The position numbers and the translations under genes are program-made. A DNA stretch of 37,976 nucleotides from Terriglobales bacterium (lineage in GTDB: Bacteria > Acidobacteriota > Terriglobia > Terriglobales > Acidobacteriaceae): NCBI GenBank assembly GCA_035764005.1, contig DASTZZ010000039.1, forward strand, positions 1-37,976, written 5' to 3'. This document shows, one piece after another, positions 1 to 8,652 of this stretch. Under the pieces are notes generated by a model. The model was not told where the DNA came from, did not search any database, and was given only the letters and a program-made list of their open reading frames with translations. Numbering within the stretch: position 1 is the stretch's first letter; every line of letters starts with the position of its first letter.

Positions 1-195
1 AAAACCAACGGCAACCCCTTCCTGATAAGGGAAAAGCGCCGGCGCAAAAACAACATCGCTCGTGCTCACGGGAGAGGTGTCGCCCGCAGAGTTCAAAATC
101 AGATCTTGACAGAGCCGTCGTGGTTATAGACAGGATGACAGAATCTCACAGAATTCCAGAACTTCGAGCAGAAGAAGCCCAAAATGGAACGAAGC
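1..195. other. Window edge, no supported gene
   Basis: This stretch lies downstream of the lipoprotein gene on the minus strand. On the minus strand an ATG at position 56 opens a frame that runs off the left edge, beginning MLFLRRRF, which could be the start of a membrane-anchored protein. A second open minus frame with a GTG start also runs to the edge. Neither is long enough to judge, and no clear ribosome binding site separates them. I see no terminator or RNA gene here. Confidence 0.3.
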
Positions 196-789
196 TCAGA
201 TCGAGTCGTGCTCGCCGTGCTTCTGCACATACACGAGCGCGATGTTGCTGCCGCCGCTCTCCGGTTTGACGGCCACGATGTGTTGCTTGTCGTCAATCCC
301 GGTCTTTAGCTCTATGGTATGGCTGTCATCCCACCGGTAATTGGAGCCGTTGCCGCGTTCGCTTCCGCAGGTGAGTTGATTGTCCGAATCCTTGTTGTGG
401 TCGTGGAAGTTGACTTCGGTTCCCTTGCACTCCAGGTACTTCCCATATTTCTGCTTCAAGTCCTGCCGATACCAGGCGAGGACTTTGTCGGGCGAATCGT
501 CGCTGTGAAAGTTGAGCGCAATCACTTTTAACTGTCCCCACGGACTCGAGATGTTTACGTTAGCCTGGTCGTGATCGTGTCCCTCTTTGGGAACGAGCTT
601 CGCTCCAGGATAGACATTCAGTCCAGTCTCTTCCGGCTTCACCTGATCGGTGCGCACGCTGACCGAGCCGAAGGGGGTCTTCACGTCCACGTTGTCGCCA
701 TTGCCGGTCTTGCTGACGTTCACGCATGCTGTAAGCGACAAGGCAGCAGCAAGGATGGCGAGAGGAATGACTTCAATGCGCGATTTCAT
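196..789 (-). CDS. Small secreted lipoprotein of unknown function
   Basis: I do not recognise a named family. The 197-residue protein starts with a lipoprotein signal: a basic start (MKSR), a hydrophobic stretch, and the lipobox LTAC, which puts the modified cysteine near residue 22. The mature part is hydrophilic, rich in His, Asp and Lys, with segments such as GHDHDQ and FHDHNKD that could bind metal but could equally be simple surface loops. Two further cysteines (ECKGTE and LTCGSE) could form a disulfide in the periplasm. Its ATG overlaps the stop codon of the upstream GH3 gene (ATGA), so the two are very probably co-translated. The gene position suggests an envelope role linked to the GH3 enzyme, but that is inference only. 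Confidence 0.8.
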   Translation of the reverse strand: MKSRIEVIPLAILAAALSLTACVNVSKTGNGDNVDVKTPFGSVSVRTDQVKPEETGLNVYPGAKLVPKEGHDHDQANVNISSPWGQLKVIALNFHSDDSPDKVLAWYRQDLKQKYGKYLECKGTEVNFHDHNKDSDNQLTCGSERGNGSNYRWDDSHTIELKTGIDDKQHIVAVKPESGGSNIALVYVQKHGEHDSI

Positions 790-2729
790 TGGATTTGTGC
801 CGCTCCTGATGTTGTTTTCGGCAGCTCCGAGGCGACTCGCATCTCTTCCGGCTTGAGCTGCAGTCCGAATCCGCGATCGGCAATGCCGGGGAGGCTCACT
901 GGGAGCTTGCCTTTGAGTTGTATCTCGCCGAAGAGCAGCTTCACCGCGCTGCGCTCCGACGTAGGCGCGTTCGAATACGTACAGATATACGTTGCCACAT
1001 TGGGAAAGTTCATTGCCAGATATGGATTGCCCATAGCAATCACCGCCATCTTCGATCCGGCTGCATCGAGCAACTGCTGCATGAGATTTCCCGTAGCGTC
1101 GTTCAATCCAACGGTATTTGTGAGCTGACCGTTGACAACAGTTTGCTTCGCGGCAGTCGGCACAACGTAGGCTGCGACAACTACCTTCTGCGCTTGCTTC
1201 GCCGCTTCCACGATCTCAGGCGTCATGCCTGCGGCGATGGCGGAGTCGATGTAATAGACCTTGGTACCGCGAGCGCGCCGTCGCAGTTCAAGCTCGAAGA
1301 CGCGGCCATACTGGCTGCGCACATCGTCGGTGATTATGACGCCGACCACCGGCGAAGGGGTCCCTGGAATTCGATACGCTCCTGGCTGCGGGTTGGTTCC
1401 CGGCACTCGTGGTGCGGTGGCAGGCAATGGAAGGACCTGTCCACTGTCCCGCACCAGAGTCACGGCGGCATCCGCCACCTGCTGCGCAAAGTCAATGCTC
1501 TCCGGACGACTGACAATGTGGGGAATCTCTTCCATATCTACAAGCCGGGCTTTATAGAGGCCGAGCGAAGCCTTGGCACGAAGAATCTTCAGCACTGACG
1601 TGTCGATTTGCTGCTGGGAGATCTCCTTACTGCGGACTGCCTGAACGAGCCCGTTGAAAGCGCCATCCAGATCCGAAGGCAGCAGCACCATGTCGTTGCC
1701 TGCCTTCACCGCATCGACGGCAGCGCGACCAGAAGGATTGGGGCCGTTCTCAGGATAGAGCCGAGTAAGGCCGTGCATCTCGAGCGCGTCGGTGACGATA
1801 AGACCCTGGAAATGCAACTTGTCCTTGAGCAGATCGGTGACGATCTTGTGAGAGGTAGTGGCAACTTTGTCCGTATCAGATTCCAATGCGGGAATGGTTA
1901 CATGAGCAACCATAATCGAATCCACTCCGGCCTCGACTGCCTTCTCGAACGGCGGCAGCTCGACCGAATCGAGACGTGCGATATCGCCGGGAACCATCGC
2001 AACGCCAAGATGGGAATCGGTTGCGGTGTCGCCGTGTCCGGGAAAATGCTTCGCAGTACTAAGCATTCCGTACTTGCGCGAACCCTCTACGTAGGCCGCC
2101 ACCATCGCCGCTACCTGCTGCGGGTCCTCTCCAAATGACCGTGTATTGATAATCGGATTCTTGGGATTGATGTTCACATCCGCAACAGGAAAGTAGTTCC
2201 AGTGCACGCCAATCGCACGCGATTCCTGCGCCGTGATCTCCGCGAACTTCTCTTCGAACTCGGGATTGTAGGTGGCGCCGAACGCCATGGCATGCGGGAA
2301 CGCCGGCGTTTCGTTCAGACGCATCGAAAGACCACGCTCGAAGTCCGCAGCAACCAGCAGCGGCAGCTTCGATTCCTTCTGCAGCATGTTGGTCACTGCA
2401 GCAGCTTCATACGGCAGATCGCGGACGAGCAGTCCGTCAGAGACGCGAACCGTAAGAATGATCGAGCCCAGGTGATATTTCTTGATGGCATCGCGGACCT
2501 GCTGGTATTCGTCGCTCGCTACGTTGAGGAAGTCAGCGTAGGCGCGAATCTGGATCATCTGCCCGATTTTCTCTTCGAGCGACATCTTCTTGAGCGTCTT
2601 CTCCGCCCATTTATTTCCCTCAGAGGTGAGCTGCACCGGGCCGGCTTTTAGATACTTTTCTTCTTTGGCAGCGGCAGGCAGCACCAGCAGCAGAATTAAA
2701 AAGACAGCACGCAAGCGTGAATTGAACAT
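786..2729 (-). CDS. Secreted glycoside hydrolase family 3, NagZ-type
   Basis: Probable exported beta-N-acetylhexosaminidase or related GH3 glycosidase. I start it at the ATG at 2729 (647 residues), because this gives a classical signal peptide (MFNSRLRAVF followed by a Leu-rich core and AAAK) and avoids overlap with the esterase upstream, whose stop is at 2753. An earlier in-frame start at 2789 would put extra residues before the signal. The NagZ signature KHFPGHGDTATDSH lies at about residues 227-240, with Asp238/His240 as the general acid/base dyad of that subfamily, and the expected nucleophile is Asp314 in VTDALEM. The protein is longer than cytoplasmic NagZ (about 340 residues) and carries a C-terminal alpha/beta domain, as in Gram-positive NagZ and beta-glucosidases. 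Its location suggests periplasmic cell-wall or chitin-derived sugar turnover, but a plant-polysaccharide substrate cannot be excluded from sequence. Confidence 0.92.
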   Translation of the reverse strand: MFNSRLRAVFLILLLVLPAAAKEEKYLKAGPVQLTSEGNKWAEKTLKKMSLEEKIGQMIQIRAYADFLNVASDEYQQVRDAIKKYHLGSIILTVRVSDGLLVRDLPYEAAAVTNMLQKESKLPLLVAADFERGLSMRLNETPAFPHAMAFGATYNPEFEEKFAEITAQESRAIGVHWNYFPVADVNINPKNPIINTRSFGEDPQQVAAMVAAYVEGSRKYGMLSTAKHFPGHGDTATDSHLGVAMVPGDIARLDSVELPPFEKAVEAGVDSIMVAHVTIPALESDTDKVATTSHKIVTDLLKDKLHFQGLIVTDALEMHGLTRLYPENGPNPSGRAAVDAVKAGNDMVLLPSDLDGAFNGLVQAVRSKEISQQQIDTSVLKILRAKASLGLYKARLVDMEEIPHIVSRPESIDFAQQVADAAVTLVRDSGQVLPLPATAPRVPGTNPQPGAYRIPGTPSPVVGVIITDDVRSQYGRVFELELRRRARGTKVYYIDSAIAAGMTPEIVEAAKQAQKVVVAAYVVPTAAKQTVVNGQLTNTVGLNDATGNLMQQLLDAAGSKMAVIAMGNPYLAMNFPNVATYICTYSNAPTSERSAVKLLFGEIQLKGKLPVSLPGIADRGFGLQLKPEEMRVASELPKTTSGAAQIQ

Positions 2730-2752
2730 GAAGGCAAGATAACAGGTCGAAA

Positions 2753-3937
2753 TCACTTCCTGGTAGAAGCAGGCGAGTAGCCCTTCCACACGTACTCGAG
2801 CGCTTCGGCGAGCGTCTGCTGCTTGACCGCGCGATCCACGTGGCCGGCGTTGCGGGCGAAGACAAACTGGTAGTGATATCCCTTGGCCGCGAGTGCCTGC
2901 GCCATGCGTTCGTTTGCAAGCACCCAGTCATGCATGTTGTCGCGCATGGCATTCGGATTGAGGAGGTCGCGGTCACCCACTTCCATCCAGATCCTTATCG
3001 GCTTGCGTGGACTGCCGGGAATGAGATGCTCGTGAAACTCCCATGCGCCGTGAGGAGTCTGCGGATTGTAGGGCCATTGCTGATTTACGAAAGTCCCAGA
3101 ATAGGAAAGAACGCGGTGATACAACTCAGGGTGATACCACGCCATGATCAGCGCACAAGCCGCCCCGGAGCTGCCGCCCGTTGTCGCTCGTCCATCGGGA
3201 TCCTTCGTGAGTCTTACGTGAGCCTGCGCTTCGACCTGCGGCAGAACTTCGGTCTCCACGAACTCGGCATACTTTCCTGACATCGTGTCGTATTCGAGGC
3301 CACGCTCACTGCCTTGCGCGTCGCCACCTCCGTTGCCGATAGAAATCGCGATCATCGCCGGAAGCTTATGCTGAGCAATGAGCGAGTCGAGGGTGAGAAA
3401 GAGCAGGCGATCCGGACCATCGGCTCCGACAATAAATGGAGCGACGCTGCCGGCCAGGTACTGCTTTGGCACATACACCGCTACCTTCCGTCTGTAAGGC
3501 GCAGGGTGGCTGGTAGTCACGATCAGCTTGGCCGGATCCGCAGGATCAGGTGTGCCGAAAGTATTTGGATCGCGCGCAATACCCGGATAAATCGTGCTAT
3601 CGGAGGACTTCATCGTGAACTCGACGACGTTTCCGTTCGCAAGCGTGTCGTCGCTTGCCTGAAGCGCCGAAGCGATCTCCGGAGCCGGATTGTGCGTCGG
3701 TCCCAAAATGAAGTTTCCGTTCGCATCGGGCGAAGGCACCGTGCCATCGGGCAATTCTGTAGCCGCGACAAAGCCGGTGGAGTGAGGATCGCGTGTAGGC
3801 ATCGGAGGACGCGACGGATGTTGTGCCGGTGCAGGCGTTTGTCCCAGAATGGGACAGCGAGCAATTAAGAGAATAACGCCGAGCAGAGGGCCTGTAGAAC
3901 GCATAAACGCAACCGAACGGAAGTTAATCATGCCCAA
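2753..3937 (-). CDS. Secreted esterase, enterochelin-esterase-like alpha/beta hydrolase
   Basis: A 394-residue exported alpha/beta hydrolase of the esterase D / Fes (IroE-like) superfamily. The N-terminus is hydrophobic (GPLLGVILLIA) and is followed by a Pro-rich stretch, consistent with a signal peptide; internal starts at 3931 and 3904 are also possible and no clear ribosome binding site decides. The nucleophile elbow is GGSSG with Ser256. A likely acid is the Asp in VGDRDLLNP and a likely histidine is in AGHVDRAV near residue 366, giving a complete triad. Many members of this family in plant-biomass degraders are acetyl or feruloyl xylan esterases. Here that role is suggested only by the GH67-CE15 neighbour, which is transcribed divergently. 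It is followed after 23 bp by the GH3 gene and then the lipoprotein, a likely three-gene operon. Confidence 0.85.
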   Translation of the reverse strand: MGMINFRSVAFMRSTGPLLGVILLIARCPILGQTPAPAQHPSRPPMPTRDPHSTGFVAATELPDGTVPSPDANGNFILGPTHNPAPEIASALQASDDTLANGNVVEFTMKSSDSTIYPGIARDPNTFGTPDPADPAKLIVTTSHPAPYRRKVAVYVPKQYLAGSVAPFIVGADGPDRLLFLTLDSLIAQHKLPAMIAISIGNGGGDAQGSERGLEYDTMSGKYAEFVETEVLPQVEAQAHVRLTKDPDGRATTGGSSGAACALIMAWYHPELYHRVLSYSGTFVNQQWPYNPQTPHGAWEFHEHLIPGSPRKPIRIWMEVGDRDLLNPNAMRDNMHDWVLANERMAQALAAKGYHYQFVFARNAGHVDRAVKQQTLAEALEYVWKGYSPASTRK

Positions 3938-4126
3938 GCATTATCGCAGCGAAATCTCCGCGACCTCTTGTGTTTACCTCCGTGGCCTTCGTGTTCGCCT
4001 CTCTCAGTATTTGACTTCGCTGATTTGCGGTGCTCTACTGTGCCCCATCCCTTTAGTTCGCGTGTAAAACAATGTCTAAAGCGATTTAGACCAGCTTCTC
4101 ACGGCGAGCCTGGATTCTTACTGACG
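3938..4126. promoter_or_regulatory. Divergent intergenic region, with repeat fragment
   Basis: This gap separates the divergent esterase operon and the GH67-CE15 gene, so both promoters should lie here. I cannot point to convincing -35/-10 boxes. Positions about 3961-4000 hold a degenerate minus-strand copy of the dispersed CACGGAG-type repeat (CCTCCGTGGCCTTCGTG on the plus strand). An in-frame extension of the GH67 gene starting at 3968 covers this stretch but encodes Pro/Cys/Ser-rich sequence unlike a protein N-terminus, so I treat it as non-coding. Confidence 0.5.
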
Positions 4127-7100
4127 ATGCGCGCTGCAACTTCTCCCTACCTGCGACCGTTGCTGATTGTTCTTCTGTTCGCCGGCGTAATCCACGCTGA
4201 AACGGGCGAGCAGGCTTGGCTGCGCTACGCCCCTTTATCTGCTCAGGAAGCCAAGCAGTACGAATCGTTGCCTTCGAACCTCGTTGTGCTCGGCGACTCC
4301 GCTCTGCTCAAGAGTGCCCAACAGGAATTGACTCGCGGTGTCGAAGGCATGCTCGGCAAAGAGCTTGCCTCGTCGAATGCGCTGCCTTCCGGCGGCTCAG
4401 CTATCGTGCTGGGGACAGTTGAGTCGGTCCGCGCGGCGATTCCCGATTTGCAACTCCCGGCTTTGCATGAAGACGGCTACTGGCTTGCTACAAAGAAAGC
4501 TGGCGACCTGGAACGAATAGTCATCGTCGGCGGCGACGATCGCGGAGCGCTGTATGGGAGCTTTGCGCTGCTTCAGAAGATCGCGCTGGGCGAAAACATC
4601 GAATATCTGGAAGAGACGCAACAGCCGTACGCTCCACTGCGCTGGGTCGATCAATGGGACAACCTCGACGGTCGTATCGAGCGCGGATATGGCGGGCCCT
4701 CCATCTTTTTCGAAAACGGCTCAGTCCGCGCCGATCTCACCCGCGCTGCCGAATACGCGCGCCTGCTGGCCTCAATCGGGATCGATGGCTGCACGGTCAA
4801 CAACGTAAACGCCAATCCGAATGTTCTCGATGAGAGTTTCCTGCCGCAGCTCGCCCGCATTGCAGATGTTTTTCGCCCCTGGGGAGTGAGGCTCTCGATC
4901 TCGGTAGATTTCAGCAGCCCAAAGGTGATCGGCGGTCTCGATACCTTCGATCCGCTCGATGCGCGCGTTGCAGACTGGTGGAGCAAGCGCGTCGATGCCA
5001 TTTATCGACAGATTCCCGATTTCGCCGGATTCGTCGTGAAAGCCGACTCAGAAGGACGCCTCGGCCCTGCGACTTACAACCGCACTCCCGCCGATGCCGC
5101 CGACGTGATCGCCCGCGCGCTGAAGCCCCACGGAGGCATCGTTTTTTATCGCGCGTTCGTCTACAACCACCATCTCGATTGGCGTGATCCGAAGGCGGAC
5201 CGCGCAAACGCTGCCTACGACAACTTTCATCCGCTCGATGGCAAGTTCGACGACAACGTCGTGATCCAAATCAAGAACGGCCCCATCGATTTCCAGGTGC
5301 GCGAACCGGTTTCACCTTTAATCAGCGGACTGGAAAAAACGAACGAAGCTCTCGAGTTGCAGATCACGCAGGAGTATCTAGGCCAGGCTCGGCACCTGGT
5401 TTATCTGCCGACGATGTGGAAAGAGGTCCTCGACTTCGATCTCCACGCAAATCACCATGTCACTCTGACCAAGGACATCGTGGCCGGCCGCACCTTCCAT
5501 CGGCCACTCGGCGGCTTCGTCGGGGTTGCCAATGTGGGAATGGACGCCAACTGGATGGGCCATCCACTCGCCATGGCAAACGTGTACGGCTTCGGACGAC
5601 TGGCATGGAATCCGAATCTCACGGCCAGAGCCATCGCCGAAGACTGGACGCGGCTCACCTTCGGAAGCGATTCCGAAGTGGTCAACACGATCACCGACAT
5701 GCAGATGGCCTCATGGCACATCTACGAGAACTACACCGGCCCGCTCGGCGCCGGTACGCTGACTAATATCACCGGTCCGCATTACGGACCGGGCATCGAA
5801 TCGTCAGAGCGCAACGGCTGGGGTCAGTGGCATCGCGCCGATCACAACGGCATCGGCATGGATCGCACGGTTGCTACTGGGACCGGCTACACCGCGCAGT
5901 ACAGTCCCGAAGTGGCACAGATGTATGAGTCCCTCGCGACAACACCCGATGAGCTGTTGCTCTTCTTCCATCACGTGCCGTACACCTACAAGCTCCATTC
6001 CGGGAAGACTGTCATCCAGCACATCTACGATTCTCATTACGAAGGCGCGGAGCAAGCCGCCGGTCTCGTCCACGCATGGGAGCGCCTGAAAGGACGCATC
6101 GACGATGAGCGTTATGCCGCCACACTGGCGCGTCTCGAATACCAAAGCGGCCACGCAATCGTCTGGCGCGATGCCATTTGCAACTGGTTCCTTCGGACCT
6201 CCGGAATTCCTGATGCCAAAGGACGCGCCGGACATTTTCCCAATCGCCTGGAAGCCGAGTCGATGCACCTCAGCGGCTATCAGCCGGTGAACATTACACC
6301 GTGGGAGACAGCTTCCGGCGGCAAAGCTGTGCAGTGTCCTGCAGGCGCGAGTTGCGAGGCAGACTTCAAGTTTCCGAAGCCGACTGGCCAATACGAACTC
6401 GACATTCAGTACTTCGACATGCCTACTGGGCAAGCGAAGTTCCGCGTGCTCGTCGGCGGACACGAAGTTGATCACTGGATCGGAGACGATCATCTGCCGG
6501 CGCGAAAGCTCGACGGCGATTCCTCAACGCGTCGGCGCATCCATGACGTATCGCTGCATCAAGGAGAAGAGATCCGCATCGAAGGTACGCCGGACGGAGG
6601 CGATCCGGCGGCGCTCGACTACGTTGAGATCCACCCCGCATCCGAAGAGCAGGCCCCAAGCTATCCCGAACCGGCACACCTCACCGCCGAGCAGGACCAT
6701 CAGCGCACGATGGAGTTGCTGCACATCAGCTCGCTGCGCCCAGGACCGAGCGGCAATCCATCCGCTCCCAATGCGGCGAACACAGACGAGTCAAAGGTCC
6801 CGCCGTATACACTGCCCGATCCGCTTACGTTCAAAAGTGGGAAGAAGGTGAAAACGCCGAAAGACTGGTGGCAGAAGCGGCGTCCGGAAATCGTCGAAGA
6901 CTTCGATCGCGAGATCTACGGGCGCGTTCCGGCGAACGTTCCCAAAGTGGAATGGCAGGTCGCGAACGTCGAAGAAGAGAAAGTCGGGGCTGTTCCGGCA
7001 ATTACCAGGAAACTCATCGGGCGTGTAGATAACTCGGCGTACCCGCTGATCGATGTAAACATTCAGTTGACCTTGACCACGCCCGCGAGCGCCGCCGGCC

Positions 7101-7960
7101 CAGTGCCGGTGATCATGGAGTTCGGGTTCAGCCCGGAATTTATGGCCGCCATGGCGCGGCGGTTCGCTGCATTGCGCAACTCAACATCGGGGCCCACATG
7201 GCAGGAGCAAGTACTGGCGAAAGGCTGGGGCTACGCGATTCTGATTCCCACCACGATTCAGGCCGATAACGGAGCGGGGCTGACAGAAGGAATCATCGGC
7301 CTCACCAATAAAGGACAGCCGCGAAACCTTGATGACTGGGGCGCACTCCGGGCCTGGGCGTGGGGAGCAAGCCGAGCGCTCGATTACTTCGAGACGGATA
7401 AGGCAGTCGATGCCAAACGAGTCGGCATCGAGGGCCTCTCCCGATATGGGAAGGCCGCGCTGGTGACCATGGCGTATGATCAGCGCTTCGCCATCGGCTT
7501 CATCGGCTCCTCCGGCGAAGGCGGAGCCAAACTCTATCGCCGCATCTTCGGCGAGCAGGTGGAAAACATTGCTGCATCCGGCGAGTATCACTGGATGGCT
7601 GGCAACTTCCTGAAGTATGCCGGTCCGCTCACGACCAACGACCTGCCGGTCGATGCCAATGAACTCATCGCGTTGTGCGCTCCGCGTCCGCTATTCATCA
7701 GCACCGGCGCGCCTAAAGTCGAAGGCGGCTGGGTCGATGCGAAGGGCATGTTCCTCGGCGCCGTCGGCGCCGGTCCGGTTTACCGCCTGTTAGGAAAGAA
7801 AGATCTGGGCACAACGGAATTCCCGCCGATCGAAACGACACTGATCAGCGGCGACATTGCATTTCGTTCTCACAGCGGTGGGCACACGACAGGACCAAAC
7901 TGGCCGACGTTCCTGGAATTCGCGCAGAGGTATTTCGGGCACTCGCCTGCCGGAAAATAA
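4127..7960 (+). CDS. GH67 alpha-glucuronidase / CE15 glucuronoyl esterase fusion
   Basis: A 1277-residue exported two-enzyme protein. The ATG at 4127 is chosen because it opens a signal peptide (MRAATSPYLR, hydrophobic core, VIHAETG). Residues about 30-703 match GH67 alpha-glucuronidase, which removes (4-O-methyl)glucuronic acid from xylo-oligosaccharides: the KADSEG block, AAYDNF with Asp365, IQIKNGP, and VREPVSP with Glu393; Asp365 and Glu393 correspond to the family's two general-base carboxylates. QITQEYLGQ is also conserved. Residues about 704-835 look like a beta-sandwich carbohydrate-binding segment (RLEAESM to LDYVEIHP). After a linker, residues about 885-1277 match bacterial CE15 glucuronoyl esterases: GLSRYGK with nucleophile Ser1105, GEYHWMAGNF, LIALCAPRPL, and GGHTTGPNW with probable His1253. 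The two halves would act on the same side chain of glucuronoxylan, the esterase freeing it from lignin. Usual GH67 and CE15 proteins are about 700 and 400 residues and separate. Confidence 0.93.
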   Translation: MRAATSPYLRPLLIVLLFAGVIHAETGEQAWLRYAPLSAQEAKQYESLPSNLVVLGDSALLKSAQQELTRGVEGMLGKELASSNALPSGGSAIVLGTVESVRAAIPDLQLPALHEDGYWLATKKAGDLERIVIVGGDDRGALYGSFALLQKIALGENIEYLEETQQPYAPLRWVDQWDNLDGRIERGYGGPSIFFENGSVRADLTRAAEYARLLASIGIDGCTVNNVNANPNVLDESFLPQLARIADVFRPWGVRLSISVDFSSPKVIGGLDTFDPLDARVADWWSKRVDAIYRQIPDFAGFVVKADSEGRLGPATYNRTPADAADVIARALKPHGGIVFYRAFVYNHHLDWRDPKADRANAAYDNFHPLDGKFDDNVVIQIKNGPIDFQVREPVSPLISGLEKTNEALELQITQEYLGQARHLVYLPTMWKEVLDFDLHANHHVTLTKDIVAGRTFHRPLGGFVGVANVGMDANWMGHPLAMANVYGFGRLAWNPNLTARAIAEDWTRLTFGSDSEVVNTITDMQMASWHIYENYTGPLGAGTLTNITGPHYGPGIESSERNGWGQWHRADHNGIGMDRTVATGTGYTAQYSPEVAQMYESLATTPDELLLFFHHVPYTYKLHSGKTVIQHIYDSHYEGAEQAAGLVHAWERLKGRIDDERYAATLARLEYQSGHAIVWRDAICNWFLRTSGIPDAKGRAGHFPNRLEAESMHLSGYQPVNITPWETASGGKAVQCPAGASCEADFKFPKPTGQYELDIQYFDMPTGQAKFRVLVGGHEVDHWIGDDHLPARKLDGDSSTRRRIHDVSLHQGEEIRIEGTPDGGDPAALDYVEIHPASEEQAPSYPEPAHLTAEQDHQRTMELLHISSLRPGPSGNPSAPNAANTDESKVPPYTLPDPLTFKSGKKVKTPKDWWQKRRPEIVEDFDREIYGRVPANVPKVEWQVANVEEEKVGAVPAITRKLIGRVDNSAYPLIDVNIQLTLTTPASAAGPVPVIMEFGFSPEFMAAMARRFAALRNSTSGPTWQEQVLAKGWGYAILIPTTIQADNGAGLTEGIIGLTNKGQPRNLDDWGALRAWAWGASRALDYFETDKAVDAKRVGIEGLSRYGKAALVTMAYDQRFAIGFIGSSGEGGAKLYRRIFGEQVENIAASGEYHWMAGNFLKYAGPLTTNDLPVDANELIALCAPRPLFISTGAPKVEGGWVDAKGMFLGAVGAGPVYRLLGKKDLGTTEFPPIETTLISGDIAFRSHSGGHTTGPNWPTFLEFAQRYFGHSPAGK

Positions 7961-7965
7961 AACCT

Positions 7966-8000
7966 TTTCACCACGGAGGCACGGAGTACACGGAGGAGAC
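7966..8000 (+). repeat. Dispersed CACGGAG-type repeat, copy in convergent gap
   Basis: The sequence TTTTCACCACGGAGGCACGG continues with AGTACACGGAGGAGAC. It repeats the unit CACGGAG three times. Similar units occur at 17894-17930, 18001-18039 (opposite strand), 27828-27858 and, degenerate, about 3961-4000. It lies between the converging GH67-CE15 gene and the hypothetical gene at 8053-8628. I see no hairpin terminator in this 92-bp gap. Confidence 0.7.
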
Positions 8001-8052
8001 AAGATTGACTTCGTCTGATTTGCAGTACGTCCTGCTTGGCCTACTCGATCAT

Positions 8053-8628
8053 TCACACCTTGGCTGAACGCAGATACTGCTTCATCGCGTTTTGTGCCAG
8101 GGTTAGACCAATGGCCCAGCGCTGTTGTGCTTCCTGAAGATCCGCCCCGTAGCCGTGAAGGTAAAAAGTGATCGAGAAGCACTCAGAGGCATCGCCTTCC
8201 TGGCGATGATCCAAACAGCGACGCACGATGAACTGCGCTGCGCTGCTCAGATCTGGAGCTTGTCGCAGCATCCGAGCCAGGGTTTGGACGAAGCGCTCGC
8301 ATTCGGGAAAGCTGTTGCGGGCGAGTGATGCAAAGAGCAAATCGACATAGGAGCTGAACTTAACCGCTTCGCCGAAGACTTCGTCATCGGCATCCATTTC
8401 ACTGGTGCTCCAGACGTCGCACTTGGCAGTTTCGATCTGGGAGTCTGGTGAATTTGCCCAATCGAGAAAACTTGCCAACTCCTCGCAGGTACACGCCTCC
8501 GGTATTTCTAATAAAAGCTCTGGCTGGCGTTTGAGATCGAGGAAGCGCACCGAGCCATCCTCTGACCGCCAGGGGATCTCAAGCACCGGGTCATTCGGTC
8601 CTGGCTCGACAATCCATTCAGCAAGCAT
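8053..8628 (-). CDS. Hypothetical acidic cytoplasmic protein
   Basis: I do not recognise this 191-residue protein. It has no signal peptide or membrane segment. It is acidic in the first two thirds (ECERFVQ, MDADDEVFGEAV) and predicted mostly helical; the C-terminal third holds a possible helical pair (ADLQEAQQRWAIGLTLAQNAM). Six cysteines are scattered without a metal-binding spacing. The reading frame is supported by its codon pattern, by lying 24 bp downstream of the permease gene on the same strand, and by the absence of a competing conserved frame. It may be co-transcribed with the permease. The start at 8628 is the first ATG after the permease stop. Confidence 0.7.
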   Translation of the reverse strand: MLAEWIVEPGPNDPVLEIPWRSEDGSVRFLDLKRQPELLLEIPEACTCEELASFLDWANSPDSQIETAKCDVWSTSEMDADDEVFGEAVKFSSYVDLLFASLARNSFPECERFVQTLARMLRQAPDLSSAAQFIVRRCLDHRQEGDASECFSITFYLHGYGADLQEAQQRWAIGLTLAQNAMKQYLRSAKV

Positions 8629-8652
8629 GCGGTGGAGGAGAGGCGGTCGTTA

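Noticed and set aside
5804-6493. Minus-strand frame opposite the GH67 domain
   Set aside because: Antisense to conserved GH67 sequence, no family match, so a shadow frame.
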